64,000 bases of DNA from Mageeibacillus sp. UBA5734. GTDB lineage: Bacteria; Bacillota; Clostridia; Saccharofermentanales; UBA5734. The stretch covers positions 13,506 to 77,505 of the forward strand of contig DIGA01000116.1 in assembly GCA_002419365.1 (NCBI GenBank), given 5' to 3'. Each line of letters begins with the position of its first letter. Position 1 is the first letter of the stretch. Below, one piece after another: positions 53,952-62,571 of this stretch. A model generated the notes under the pieces. That model was not told where the DNA came from. It was given only the letters and a program-made list of their open reading frames with translations, and did not search any database. A program made the translations under genes and the position numbers.

Positions 53952-56144
53952 TCAAATGAGATCAAACCGGTCCGCATTCATCACTTTATTCCATGCGGCA
54001 ATGAAATCCTCGGTGAATTTTTCCTGGGCATCATCACAGGCATAGACTTCAGCGATTGCGCGCAGCTCGGAATTGGAACCGAAGATGAGATCGACGCGTG
54101 AGGCTGTCCATCTGAGTTCACCCGATTTGCGATCATACCCTTCGAAGAAATCCCTGTCTTCCGACGTGGGCTTCCAGACAGTACCCATGTCGAGCAAATT
54201 GATAAAGAAGTCATTCGTCAGTGCACCCGGACGAGCTGTGAAAACACCGGATTGCGACTGGCCATAATTGGCACCCAGCACGCGCAGGCCACCCAGCAGA
54301 ACAGTCATTTCCGGTGCCGTCAGGGTCAGGAGCTGGGCCTTGTCGACCAGGAGCTCTTCGGCCGGAACGGAATACTTATCTTTGAGATAATTGCGGAAAC
54401 CATCGGCTTTTGGCTCAAGCACGGCAAACGATTGGGCATCCGTCTGATCCTGTGACGCATCCGTACGGCCTGGTGCGAAAGGCACCACAGCGGTCTGGCC
54501 AGCATGCCGGATCGCCAGCTCGATCGCTGCATTGCCACCGAGCACGATCAGGTCCGCCAGGGACACTTGCTTGTTGCCCGATTGGCGGCTATTGAAACCA
54601 GCCTGGATCTTTTCCAGGACTTTCAGGACTTTGTCCAGCTGTTCCGGCTGGTTGACTGCCCAAGTCTTCTGGGGTTCCAGGCGAATGCGGGCGCCATTGG
54701 CACCACCGCGCTTGTCAGAACCGCGGAAGGTCGAGGCAGATGCCCAAGCTGTGCTGACAAGCTCGGCAACGGTCAATCCGGAAGCCAGGATTTCGATTTT
54801 CAGATCTGTGATATCTTGCTCATCGATGACTTCATGGTTGACTGCCGGTACCGGATCCTGCCAGATCAAATCTTCTGCCGGCACTTCCGGGCCGAGGTAA
54901 CGGTATTTCGGTCCCATGTCACGATGAGTCAGCTTGAACCAGGCGCGGGCAAAGGCGTCGTAAAATTCTTCCGGGTTTTCCAGGTAATGCTTGGCGATCG
55001 GATTATATTTGGCGTCAAAACGCAGGGACAGGTCCGCGGTTGTCATCATCGGGGCGTGGCGCTTGTTGGGATCGTGGGCATCTTCCACCGTTGTAGCAGC
55101 TTCTGGATCGGACGGAACCCACTGGAAGGCGCCAGCCGGGCTTTTGACCAGGTTCCAGTCGTATTTGAACAAAGTCTCGAGATAGCCCATATCCCAAGTC
55201 GTCGGGCGCGGTTTCCAGGCACCCTCCAGACCACTGCCGATGGCATCCCCACCTTTGCCGCTGCCAAAGGTGCTCTTCCAGCCCAGACCCTGTTCCTCGA
55301 TCGGTGCGGCTTCTGGCTCGCGGCCGACATGGCTCGCGGGGCCAGCGCCATGGGTTTTACCAAAGGTATGGCCGCCAGCGATCAAAGCGACCGTTTCTTC
55401 ATCATTCATCGCCATGCGGGCAAAGGTCTCACGAACATCTCGTCCTGAAGCAACCGCATCCGGCATGCCATTCGGGCCCTCTGGATTGACGTAGATCAGG
55501 CCCATCTGGACCGCTGCCAGTGGATTCTCCAGATCCCGTTTGCCGGAATAGCGCTTGTCACCGAGCCATTCCGTCTCTGTGCCCCAGTAGACATCCTCCT
55601 GTGGCTCCCAGACATCTTCGCGACCGCCAGCAAAACCGAAGGTCTTGAACCCCATCGATTCCATGGCACAATTACCGGCCAGGACCATCAGGTCCGCCCA
55701 GGAGATCTTGTTGCCGTATTTCTTCTTGATCGGCCAGAGCAGGCGCCGGGCTTTGTCGAGATTGACATTATCCGGCCAGCTGTTGAGGGGCGGAAAACGC
55801 TGGGTACCATCCGAGGCGCCCCCACGGCCGTCCCCCATGCGATAGGTGCCGGCACTGTGCCAGGCCATCCGGATGAACAGCGGCCCGTAGTGGCCATAAT
55901 CAGCCGGCCACCAGTCCTGTGAATCTTTCATCAGGGCATACAAGTCCTGCTTGAGAGCTGCCAAGTCAAGTTTCTTGAATTCATCTGCGTATTTGAAGTT
56001 CGCGCCCAGTGGATTGCTTAAGCTGGAATTCTGGCGCAGGATCTTCAGGTTGAGCTGATTGGGCCACCAGTCTTTGTTCGAGGTGCCGCCACCGGCAACC
56101 GCCATTTTCGGATGTCCTGTCTCTGGATGTTTCATCTCGTCCAT
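53952..56144 (-). CDS. katG: Catalase-peroxidase
   Basis: 730 residues from the ATG at 56144 (GAGGAGG at 7 bases); an in-frame TTG at 56150 is less likely. Distal haem site FIRMAWHSAGTYR, proximal His in ALIAGGHTFGKTHG, and the Trp, Tyr (MGLIYVNPEG) and Met (FARMAMNDEETV) of the catalytic cross-linked triad are all present. Both family halves are complete. It destroys H2O2 by catalase and peroxidase reactions. It starts 2 bases after perR and should follow PerR control. KatG is uncommon among strict anaerobes and may have been acquired. Confidence 0.97.
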   Translation of the reverse strand: MDEMKHPETGHPKMAVAGGGTSNKDWWPNQLNLKILRQNSSLSNPLGANFKYADEFKKLDLAALKQDLYALMKDSQDWWPADYGHYGPLFIRMAWHSAGTYRMGDGRGGASDGTQRFPPLNSWPDNVNLDKARRLLWPIKKKYGNKISWADLMVLAGNCAMESMGFKTFGFAGGREDVWEPQEDVYWGTETEWLGDKRYSGKRDLENPLAAVQMGLIYVNPEGPNGMPDAVASGRDVRETFARMAMNDEETVALIAGGHTFGKTHGAGPASHVGREPEAAPIEEQGLGWKSTFGSGKGGDAIGSGLEGAWKPRPTTWDMGYLETLFKYDWNLVKSPAGAFQWVPSDPEAATTVEDAHDPNKRHAPMMTTADLSLRFDAKYNPIAKHYLENPEEFYDAFARAWFKLTHRDMGPKYRYLGPEVPAEDLIWQDPVPAVNHEVIDEQDITDLKIEILASGLTVAELVSTAWASASTFRGSDKRGGANGARIRLEPQKTWAVNQPEQLDKVLKVLEKIQAGFNSRQSGNKQVSLADLIVLGGNAAIELAIRHAGQTAVVPFAPGRTDASQDQTDAQSFAVLEPKADGFRNYLKDKYSVPAEELLVDKAQLLTLTAPEMTVLLGGLRVLGANYGQSQSGVFTARPGALTNDFFINLLDMGTVWKPTSEDRDFFEGYDRKSGELRWTASRVDLIFGSNSELRAIAEVYACDDAQEKFTEDFIAAWNKVMNADRFDLI

Positions 56145-56146
56145 AA

Positions 56147-56590
56147 TCAAGCCTCCTCGTGTCTGGTTAGTTTCTTATTTGAAAGGCAATCCGGGCAGAT
56201 GCCTTTAAAATAGACCGTTTTGTCCATGATCTGGAAATCTGGCAAATCAATTTTCTGCATCACATTCGGGTCGAGCGGGAAATTATAGATCCTGCCACAG
56301 CTGGCACATTTGAAATGACCGTGGGTTTCAATTTCGATGTCGTATCTCGTTTCGTGTTCATCGATCTGGAGGGGTCTGACCAGACCCGCGTCCTGCAGAA
56401 CGCTGAGTGTGTTATAGACGGTCGTTTTAGACAGGCTGGGAATTTCAGTGACCAGGGCATTGTATATCTGGTCCACAGTGGGGTGATCCAGATGTCCGGC
56501 CAGATAGGCCAGAATTCTCAAGCGCTGGACCGAAAGGCCGATGCGCTGTCGTTGCAGTTCGCTTTTCAAATCTTCGAAGGATGGTTTCAT
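56147..56590 (-). CDS. perR: PerR-type Fur family peroxide regulator
   Basis: 147 residues. Winged helix first (LSVQRLRILAYLAGHLDHPTVD in part, LSKTTVYNTLSVLQDAGLV), then RYDIEIETHGHFKC with the Asp and two His of the PerR iron site, and two structural zinc pairs (CASCG and CPDC). It senses H2O2 by metal-catalysed His oxidation and releases its operator. The gene shares an operon with katG, and a 7-1-7 box covers its start site, so autoregulation is expected. Confidence 0.92.
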   Translation of the reverse strand: MKPSFEDLKSELQRQRIGLSVQRLRILAYLAGHLDHPTVDQIYNALVTEIPSLSKTTVYNTLSVLQDAGLVRPLQIDEHETRYDIEIETHGHFKCASCGRIYNFPLDPNVMQKIDLPDFQIMDKTVYFKGICPDCLSNKKLTRHEEA

Positions 56591-56642
56591 ACGGTCACCA
56601 CCTGACTCTGGAAGATAAACAGAACTTGCTATGGTTTTAAAT

Positions 56643-56666
56643 TTGTAATCATTACAATTTATTATA
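56643..56666 (-). promoter_or_regulatory. Per box and -10 box of perR-katG
   Basis: TTGTAAT-C-ATTACAA (56643-56657) is a perfect 7-1-7 repeat close to the Per consensus TTATAAT-N-ATTATAA. The minus-strand TATAAT (56666-56661) with TG before it lies just upstream, so the box covers the transcription start. Confidence 0.82.
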
Positions 56667-56679
56667 CAGCATTATTTTT

Positions 56680-56719
56680 AAAATGGCGCATGGTTTTTTG
56701 ACAAACCTTGCGCCATTTT
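56680..56719 (-). terminator. 40-base terminator palindrome after the HAAS-type gene
   Basis: AAAATGGCGCA and TGCGCCATTTT arms continue inwards with GGTTT/AAACC; one of the strongest hairpins in the window. It follows the PadR-linked gene and insulates the perR promoter. Confidence 0.85.
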
Positions 56720-56749
56720 ATTACATACTTCGGTTCTGTTCAGAAGGGA

Positions 56750-57754
56750 TTAAAGCTTGACCGTTTTCCGGATCACCATGGCGACTGTTTTGATGGTATC
56801 CACCGCAAATCCGAACAAGGACAGGCCAATCACGACACGGGCCAGGAACACTGGCATCCGAAGGCCAAGGAGCATCGGATCAGCCGACTGGGTCAGGGCA
56901 AACATCTGGGTGAAAAAGTCTGGATTGAACAGCCCAGGGTGATTGAACATGACAATCGTCAGGATCAGGCCTGGAATGTCAATCAGCAAAGCCCCGATCG
57001 ATAGCGGGATCGTCCAGCGACCGGTGACGAGCTTGGCGATCTCTTTGATCAATGCGATCCCCAGCGTTGCCAGGATAAAGGGCAGATACAGGCGGTAGAC
57101 GGGCTCATTGAACAGTGGCACCATCTGGCCACCCGGCATACCGGTCCAATACAAGCCAACCAGCCGGGGAACAAAATTGGCCAGAATCATGGCGATCAGG
57201 ATGAAGATCATGCTGGCAATCGGATCTGCCGGGTGGATGCGCTCCTCTTTGCGGGGAACCTCGGGCAAATCGCGCGGATCAAAGGCTTCTGACTTGGCCA
57301 CGTCGATTTTCTCCGGACTGTATCGTTCGATGGCGGCAAAGATCAAGGTCACCCAGCCAAACGCGCCAATCAGGCCGGTGAAAAGGCTGCCGATCGTCTC
57401 CAGGACGGTCTGGACAGGGGCCTCACTACCGTGAACCAGCAAATTGACGAGCATCGCGATCAGAAGGCCACCGCCAGTTGCGAGCAGGACAATCTTCAGC
57501 ACCAGGACATACAGATAGTACAACCCTGGACCAATCAAATGCTGTTCTGCACCTCGATACTGGGCGGCCAGCAAGGTTGGATGGCCCAGTTTACGCAGCA
57601 CATGATCAATGGCCGTTTTTTCCGGCTGGCCAGCTGCAACCGTCTCCGCAGTCATGTCCTCAATCAAGCCGCGCAGTTCCTTCTCGATATCGGCACGCTG
57701 GGCTACAGGCAAGTGTTTGACAACAGCATAGACATAGCGATCAATCAATTCCAT
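56750..57754 (-). CDS. Multi-pass membrane protein with HAAS-like N-terminus, PadR partner
   Basis: 334 residues from the ATG at 57754, 5 bases after padR. Residues 1-70 form a helical head (MELIDRYVYAVVKHLPVAQRADIEKELRGLIEDM in part) like the HAAS or permease-prefix domains that occur with PadR regulators. About six helices follow (roughly 75-95, 120-145, 190-215, 240-258, 268-290, 310-325). Substrate or signal is not known. PadR-plus-HAAS pairs often control envelope or antimicrobial responses. Confidence 0.8.
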   Translation of the reverse strand: MELIDRYVYAVVKHLPVAQRADIEKELRGLIEDMTAETVAAGQPEKTAIDHVLRKLGHPTLLAAQYRGAEQHLIGPGLYYLYVLVLKIVLLATGGGLLIAMLVNLLVHGSEAPVQTVLETIGSLFTGLIGAFGWVTLIFAAIERYSPEKIDVAKSEAFDPRDLPEVPRKEERIHPADPIASMIFILIAMILANFVPRLVGLYWTGMPGGQMVPLFNEPVYRLYLPFILATLGIALIKEIAKLVTGRWTIPLSIGALLIDIPGLILTIVMFNHPGLFNPDFFTQMFALTQSADPMLLGLRMPVFLARVVIGLSLFGFAVDTIKTVAMVIRKTVKL

Positions 57755-57759
57755 CGTTC

Positions 57760-58101
57760 TCAACCTCCAGACTGGATCAAATCCTGGATGGCCCGGGTCA
57801 TGTCCATCCACTCTGCTGATAACTGGGCCAGGATTTTCTGGCCGGATTCATTCAGGACATAGTACCGCCGGGGCCTGGACTGGTCGACATCCCATTCGCT
57901 ATCCAGAAGCCCCTGCTTTTCCAAGCGCCTCAGCAACGGATAAAGGGTGCCAGCCTCAATCGAAATCCCATGTGACTCCAGGCCAGACACCAGCGAATAC
58001 CCATACTGGCGCTGGCGCAACAAAGCCAGGACACTGAGAATCAACGTACCGCGGCGAAGCTCGGAAACCATATTTTCAAGAAGAGCATTGGTCTGGTTCA
58101 T
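57760..58101 (-). CDS. PadR family transcriptional regulator
   Basis: 113 residues from the ATG at 58101 (GAGGAGGCG). A winged helix with RRGTLILSVLALLRQRQYGY, ISIEAGTLYPLLRRLEKQGLL and SRPRRYYVLNESGQKIL, then a short dimerisation helix as in PadR subfamily 2. It is expected to repress its own operon with the membrane protein behind it; a dyad lies inside the promoter. Confidence 0.93.
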   Translation of the reverse strand: MNQTNALLENMVSELRRGTLILSVLALLRQRQYGYSLVSGLESHGISIEAGTLYPLLRRLEKQGLLDSEWDVDQSRPRRYYVLNESGQKILAQLSAEWMDMTRAIQDLIQSGG

Positions 58102-58122
58102 CTCATCGCCTCCTCTATCACC

Positions 58123-58152
58123 AATATACTGTGTATCACATACTATTGTCAA
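58123..58152 (-). promoter_or_regulatory. Promoter and probable PadR operator
   Basis: Minus-strand TTGACA (58152-58147), 18-base spacer, TATATT (58128-58123). The spacer holds TATGTGATACACAGTATA, an imperfect dyad (TGTG-A-TACACA) in the style of PadR sites. It places autorepression between the -35 and -10 boxes. Confidence 0.7.
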
Positions 58153-58230
58153 TACTATAATATATTTTTTATTTTATTATTGGCTCTTTTAAATTGTTGT
58201 AAAGCGCCATGCGTGGCGCACAAAAAAGTA

Positions 58231-58897
58231 CTTTGCTTAATTCCGTGAAAAGGAATGAAAGGATGCACCCATACTCCAATAATTGACCGTCCTGGAACCG
58301 TGGATGGTCGTTGCGTGGTTTCGTGTCAGGACATTCTGAGAAGCGCGACACTTTCGGAGAAAATGTTCCGTCTTAGGTGTCAGACCTGCGATGAGGGGTG
58401 GCACTGAATGTGGAATGTTCCGATTTGGGGGTAGGAGGTGGCGCGAAGTCTGGCGCCAAGGATGGAATATTCACGAATCGGTGCCAGCCGTGTGGCCAAG
58501 TCTGGCACTTCTTGCGGAATGTTCAAGATTTGGGGTCGGTCCACTTTTTGGGAAAATCCGAATGGCTCTTGTGAAGCCTACAGCCGCAGCTGGTTGACGC
58601 CTTGTCGAAAATGTTCCTCGCAGTTGCTCCGACATAGTGGCGGAAATTTCCGCCGCTATGTCGGAGCACTAAAGTGGAAGATCTTTGCTTGATCTGGAGA
58701 AGACTCTGCTGCAGGTTTTTCGAGACCCATTTGATTGTTGCCGTTTTGGTGGGCCGACCCCAAACGCGGAATATTCCATCCAAGGTGCCAGACCTACTGC
58801 CACCCCTGGCCCTAATCAGTGAAATTTCCGCTCCGGGAACTACCCGTCGCGCGCCACCCCTGTCTCTTAATAAACTTTTCACGGTAATAAGCAAAAA
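58231..58897. repeat. Palindrome-cluster element, copy C (longest)
   Basis: About 667 non-coding bases between padR and the YczE gene. Ends CTTTGCTTAATTCCGTGAAA and TTTTCACGGTAATAAGCAAA are inverted repeats matching copies A and B. GCACAAAAAAG (58218-58228) and GCACGAAAAAAG (58898-58909) flank it as possible target repeats. A 42-base hairpin at 58626-58667 is palindromic apart from one T/G pair, centred on GGAAATTTCC. Units related to TCTGGCACC-n-GGAATATTCC-n-GGTGCCAGA occur in both orientations at about 58359, 58450, 58495 and 58768. Remaining flanks (58153-58230, 58898-58983) show no gene. Confidence 0.82.
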
Positions 58898-58983
58898 GCA
58901 CGAAAAAAGGCGGAGATTTTCCGCCTTGAATCTAGATGGGATCATGTGCGATTGAGTGATTGTTGGACCAAATGGCCCCTCGC

Positions 58984-59640
58984 TTAGTTCGAAGCCATAT
59001 CCTTGCGCAGTCGCTGCCAAGTCACCGTCAATGTCTCATGCTGGACAGCAGCCGGTTCAAATTTCAAGAGCGAGAATACGATCTGGATGCACAGGCTAAT
59101 GCCAAAAGCGGCCAGCACGGTCCCACCACCCACAGGTCCACCTAAAAGCCAGCCCAGCAGCACAGCAGTACCTTCCACCAGGCCACGGCTGACTCCGACT
59201 GACAGGCGGGTGCGGCGCCGGAGCACAATCATCAGGTAATCGCGCGGTCCAGCCCCAAAGCCAGCCTTGATGTAGAAGTATGAGCCGAAAGCGATGACAA
59301 ATAAGCCCAGTGTGATCTCAATCAATCCCGGGACGAAACCGCGAGCCATCGGAATGATATCCGCTTTTAGCAAAAGATCGATAAAAGACCCGATCAAAAC
59401 CATATTGAGAACCGTGCCGAGCCCCAGTTTTTCACCAAGCAGAACGACCAAGACACAGATCAAAAGGCCAATCAGAATCGAAATGGTGCCAAACGAGATG
59501 CCAGTGCGCTCACTCAGGCCACTGTGCAGGACATCCCAGGGCGCAAAGCCGATATTGGCTTTCATGGTCAGGACGATGCCGACCGCAAACAAAAACAAAC
59601 CCCAGATCAGGTTGATGAAACGAAACAGGAAATTTCTCAC
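58984..59640 (-). CDS. YczE/YyaS/YitT family membrane protein
   Basis: 218 residues, five or six helices. FINLIWGLFLFAVGIVLTMKANIGFAPWDVLH (in part), SFGTISILIGLLICVLV and AGFGAGPRDYLMIVLRRRT fit the YczE branch. These integral membrane proteins have no assigned transport function; YczE in Bacillus has been linked to non-ribosomal peptide production. It appears monocistronic, with element C downstream. Confidence 0.88.
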   Translation of the reverse strand: MRNFLFRFINLIWGLFLFAVGIVLTMKANIGFAPWDVLHSGLSERTGISFGTISILIGLLICVLVVLLGEKLGLGTVLNMVLIGSFIDLLLKADIIPMARGFVPGLIEITLGLFVIAFGSYFYIKAGFGAGPRDYLMIVLRRRTRLSVGVSRGLVEGTAVLLGWLLGGPVGGGTVLAAFGISLCIQIVFSLLKFEPAAVQHETLTVTWQRLRKDMASN

Positions 59641-59713
59641 GGGATTAGATACTCCAATCGGATTGTAAAAGTCTCACATAGTATAGCCGATTTCAGAGTA
59701 ACGTCCAAGCCAA

Positions 59714-59760
59714 GAGCGATTCCAAATCTGGAAGTTTCCAGCCATGGTGCCAGATCTAGC
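59714..59760. repeat. Solitary unit related to the palindrome-cluster elements
   Basis: CTGGAAGTTTCCAG (palindromic) followed by CCATGGTGCCAGATCT, close to the GGAATATTCC-n-GGTGCCAGACCT unit of copies A and C. It lacks the CTTTGCTT-type ends, so it looks like a lone module or a remnant. The remainder of 59641-59786 shows nothing else. Confidence 0.55.
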
Positions 59761-59786
59761 GATTGAAGTGCAATTTCCGCACCCGC

Positions 59787-59826
59787 AAAAAGGGCCCTCC
59801 GGAGTGTCAACTCTGGAAGACCCTTC
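59787..59826 (-). terminator. Terminator after the SHOCT operon
   Basis: Minus strand: AAGGGTCTTCCAGAGT and ACTCCGGAGGGCCCTT form a stem with a TGAC loop, followed by TTTG. Confidence 0.78.
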
Positions 59827-59881
59827 TCATAGGGCACGATACCAATCATGCTCAGTCCGTTATGGCATCGTACGCATCCAC

Positions 59882-59974
59882 TTACATCTGGAGCATCATC
59901 TGGATGCATGCTGCCAGTTCCCGGCCAACATGGCCGCATTCACGAATGCATTGAGCCAGTGAAAAACCTGTCAT
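59882..59974 (-). CDS. Thirty-residue ORF with three cysteines, unknown
   Basis: A 30-codon frame starting 11 bases after the SHOCT stop, behind an almost ideal ribosome site (GGAGGTGATTCG then ATG) and closed by TAA; a terminator follows at 59787-59826. The product has Cys at 9, 13 and 23 (LAQCIRECGHVG, then LAACIQ) and ends in a Met/Gln-rich LQM. Spacing and SD support translation. No homologue is recognised; a metal-binding or membrane-associated accessory peptide of the SHOCT protein is conceivable. Confidence 0.55.
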   Translation of the reverse strand: MTGFSLAQCIRECGHVGRELAACIQMMLQM

Positions 59975-59985
59975 CGAATCACCTC

Positions 59986-60285
59986 CTACTTCAATAATTC
60001 ATTTTTCATGCGGCGAAAATCATCATCGCTGATTTCACCGCGCGCGTAACGCTCATTGAGAATCCGCATCGCCTCGCTGTTTGCATGGAGGCCAAATCCT
60101 GGCGGAGCAGATTGAACCCGGCCATTGCGAGCCCAGTTCATCAGGATCACAATCAAAGCCACCAGCACAATCAAGCCGATAATCATGGCAATACCACCTC
60201 CGATCCAGCCCATCAGATTGGATGAACCAAAAAATCCATTGGCACAACCAAAGTCTTTCCAGCCATCATATCCAAAGCGCATCAT
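59986..60285 (-). CDS. SHOCT domain small membrane protein
   Basis: 99 residues from the ATG at 60285 (or 60282), with GGAGG upstream. Glycine/aromatic-rich head, one membrane helix (about 22-48, GGIAMIIGLIVLVALIVILM) and a C-terminal SHOCT motif (about 70-99: AMRILNERYARGEISDDDFRRMK). SHOCT segments are short C-terminal oligomerisation or interaction modules. Divergent from the DUF815 gene. The frame upstream to 60375 lacks an SD and is not used. Confidence 0.85.
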   Translation of the reverse strand: MMRFGYDGWKDFGCANGFFGSSNLMGWIGGGIAMIIGLIVLVALIVILMNWARNGRVQSAPPGFGLHANSEAMRILNERYARGEISDDDFRRMKNELLK

Positions 60286-60404
60286 TGGGAATTCCTCCTC
60301 CCTATCGTGATTACGATTGCAGTATGGCTCATTGATATGGAGATTTGATGCGGAAATGAAGTAAACTTGAGTCATCCAATAGACTGTGCCGGGGAGTCAT
60401 AGCC

Positions 60405-61712
60405 ATGCATCGCCTGATCACTCAACTCGTCATCTATCGCAATCTAGAACCGGATAGCATCCTGGTCCAATTGGCAGATATTTACCGGCGTTTGGCCAGA
60501 GATAACGATCATCCGGAAGCATTGATCGCCGATTGTTATACCCAGATCCATCATTTGCTCGATCTGGCGACCCAGTACGGTTTTGACCAGAATCTCTGGC
60601 ACGATTACTTGGCGTTCCTCCTGGCCAGCACAGAAACGCCATTCAGTCTGACTTGCGAAAAGATCGGGGCCCGGGAAGGCAGTGTCAACAACCTGGCCAA
60701 GCACGATTTCAAAATCTTCCTTGAATTGTTCAACTTTGATTTCGCCCCTCTTGAGAAAGCGCTCCAGATAGATTGCTTCTCCACGATCAGCCAGTATCAG
60801 TCGATCAAAAAAGACCAGAAAACGTACAATCAAAGTGTCAGTGAAAAGGTCCGGGCCTTGAGCCAGTCTATTGCAAAGGCACAGGATGAGCAGGCAATCT
60901 TCCAGATCGTGACGGATTTTTATCGCGACCATGGGGTCGGGCTACTGGGTCTGAACAAAGCTTTTCGCCTGAATTCCGGTGATGGGCCGCTTGAGCTGAT
61001 CCCGATCACCAATACCGTCGATGTCCATCTGGATGATCTGATCGGCTATGCCATGCAAAAGCGCATGCTGGTCGAAAACACGGAGTCCTTCATGGCGGGT
61101 AAAAAGGCCAACAATCTGTTGCTCTATGGCGACAGCGGCACCGGTAAATCGACCTGTATCAAGGCCATCCTCAACGAATACCACGGCCGGGGCCTCCGGA
61201 TCATTGAGATTTACAAGCATCAGTTCAAGGACCTGGCAGCGGTTATTTCCCTGATCAAAAACCGCAACTACCGCTTCATCATCTACATGGACGACCTGTC
61301 CTTCGAGGATTTTGAAATCGAATACAAATGCCTCAAGGCCGTGATCGAGGGTGGCATGGAGATCACCCCGGACAATGTCCTGATCTACGCCACCTCCAAC
61401 CGCCGCCACCTGATCCGGGAAACCTGGACCGACCGCAAGGATGCCGTCAACAGCGATGACATCCATCATTCCGATACCGCGGAGGAAAAGATTTCCCTCG
61501 TCAGCCGTTTTGGCGTCACCATCCGGTTTGACAAACCCAATCAGCAGGAGTATCTCGCGATCGTCCAGGGCATCGCCCGGCGGTATCCGGAGATCACACT
61601 GAGCGAAGACGAACTGCTGCGCGAAGCCCGTCAATGGGGCCTCTGGCATGGCAGCTTCACCGGCCGGCGTGCCCAGCAGTTCATCAACCATCTGCTAGGG
61701 CAGCAAAATTGA
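60405..61712 (+). CDS. DUF815 AAA+ ATPase
   Basis: 435 residues. Helical N-terminal half (1-200), then an ATPase core of the DUF815 group: LLLYGDSGTGKSTCIKAIL (Walker A), RFIIYMDDLSFEDFE (Walker B), VLIYATSNRRHLIRE (sensor I), EKISLVSRFGVTIRF, and SFTGRRAQQFINHL at the end. Family members are widespread in Firmicutes and Proteobacteria, without a proven role. The SD is GGGGAG. The Nif3-like gene follows by 40 bases in the same direction. Confidence 0.92.
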   Translation: MHRLITQLVIYRNLEPDSILVQLADIYRRLARDNDHPEALIADCYTQIHHLLDLATQYGFDQNLWHDYLAFLLASTETPFSLTCEKIGAREGSVNNLAKHDFKIFLELFNFDFAPLEKALQIDCFSTISQYQSIKKDQKTYNQSVSEKVRALSQSIAKAQDEQAIFQIVTDFYRDHGVGLLGLNKAFRLNSGDGPLELIPITNTVDVHLDDLIGYAMQKRMLVENTESFMAGKKANNLLLYGDSGTGKSTCIKAILNEYHGRGLRIIEIYKHQFKDLAAVISLIKNRNYRFIIYMDDLSFEDFEIEYKCLKAVIEGGMEITPDNVLIYATSNRRHLIRETWTDRKDAVNSDDIHHSDTAEEKISLVSRFGVTIRFDKPNQQEYLAIVQGIARRYPEITLSEDELLREARQWGLWHGSFTGRRAQQFINHLLGQQN

Positions 61713-61752
61713 ATTTCAACAAACATTAAACCTGGGATCGGAGCCTGACGGT

Positions 61753-62565
61753 ATGACAATCCGCACCATCATCGACCAGATTCTCGCTTACCACCCCGAT
61801 ATTGGCAGCCAGAGGACATGTGATATCGTCATCGGCAGCAATCCAGACGTCGAATGCACCGGAATCCTCATCACCATTGCGCCTACTGTCGAAATGATCC
61901 ACAGGGCGGTCGACATAGGTGCCAACTTCATCTTCGTTCACGAGCCTACCTTTTACAGCGGTTATGACGATGAATCAGAATGGCTGGCAGGAAATGATGT
62001 GTATGAAGAGAAACTCAAATGGATCACAGACCATGGGATCGTCATCTTCCGCGACCACGATCACATGCACGCCCACAAACCTGATGCCATTTTCCATTAT
62101 GTATTCAAACAATTGGGCTGGAGCGAGTACCAGGTTCCAAGTGACAGACTGGACTATATATTCCGGTTACCTGAAACGACACTGGGGGATTTGGCCAGAC
62201 AGGTCAAGCAGGCTCTAGGCCTTGATACCATCCGCCTGATCGGCAACCTCGATGCACAGGTTTCAACAGTAGGTTTTGTTGGCCATCTGTTGCCCAATCA
62301 AGAATCGAACTGGAGCACGAATGATCAGGTCATTGCAGCCGGTGATTGTGATGTCGTCATCCCGGGCGAAATCGTCGAATGGACCTTACCCCTTTACATC
62401 CGTGATGCTGCCCTGCTGGGTAAGAATAAGGGCATGATTTTGCCCGGCCACTTCCTGCTGGAAGAAGCCGGGCTGCGGTGGGCGGTGGAATGGTTGAGAC
62501 CACTCGTCCGTGCTGATCTGCCCATCACCTTCATTTCTGCCGGGGATATGTTCAGGTACCTGTGA
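61753..62565 (+). CDS. Nif3-like (DUF34) dinuclear metal protein
   Basis: 270 residues. IIDQILAYHPDIG near the N-terminus, FIFVHEPTFYSGYD in place of the usual HHP-type loop, FRDHDHMHAHKPDAI (metal ligands), and VVIPGEIVEWTLPLYIRDAALLG plus ILPGHFLLEEAGLRW late in the chain. It fits the short Nif3/NGG1p-interacting family, whose members bind two metals and whose substrate is debated. The change from HHP to HEP may alter the metal site. Probably co-transcribed with the DUF815 gene. Confidence 0.85.
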   Translation: MTIRTIIDQILAYHPDIGSQRTCDIVIGSNPDVECTGILITIAPTVEMIHRAVDIGANFIFVHEPTFYSGYDDESEWLAGNDVYEEKLKWITDHGIVIFRDHDHMHAHKPDAIFHYVFKQLGWSEYQVPSDRLDYIFRLPETTLGDLARQVKQALGLDTIRLIGNLDAQVSTVGFVGHLLPNQESNWSTNDQVIAAGDCDVVIPGEIVEWTLPLYIRDAALLGKNKGMILPGHFLLEEAGLRWAVEWLRPLVRADLPITFISAGDMFRYL

Positions 62566-62571
62566 AATAAT

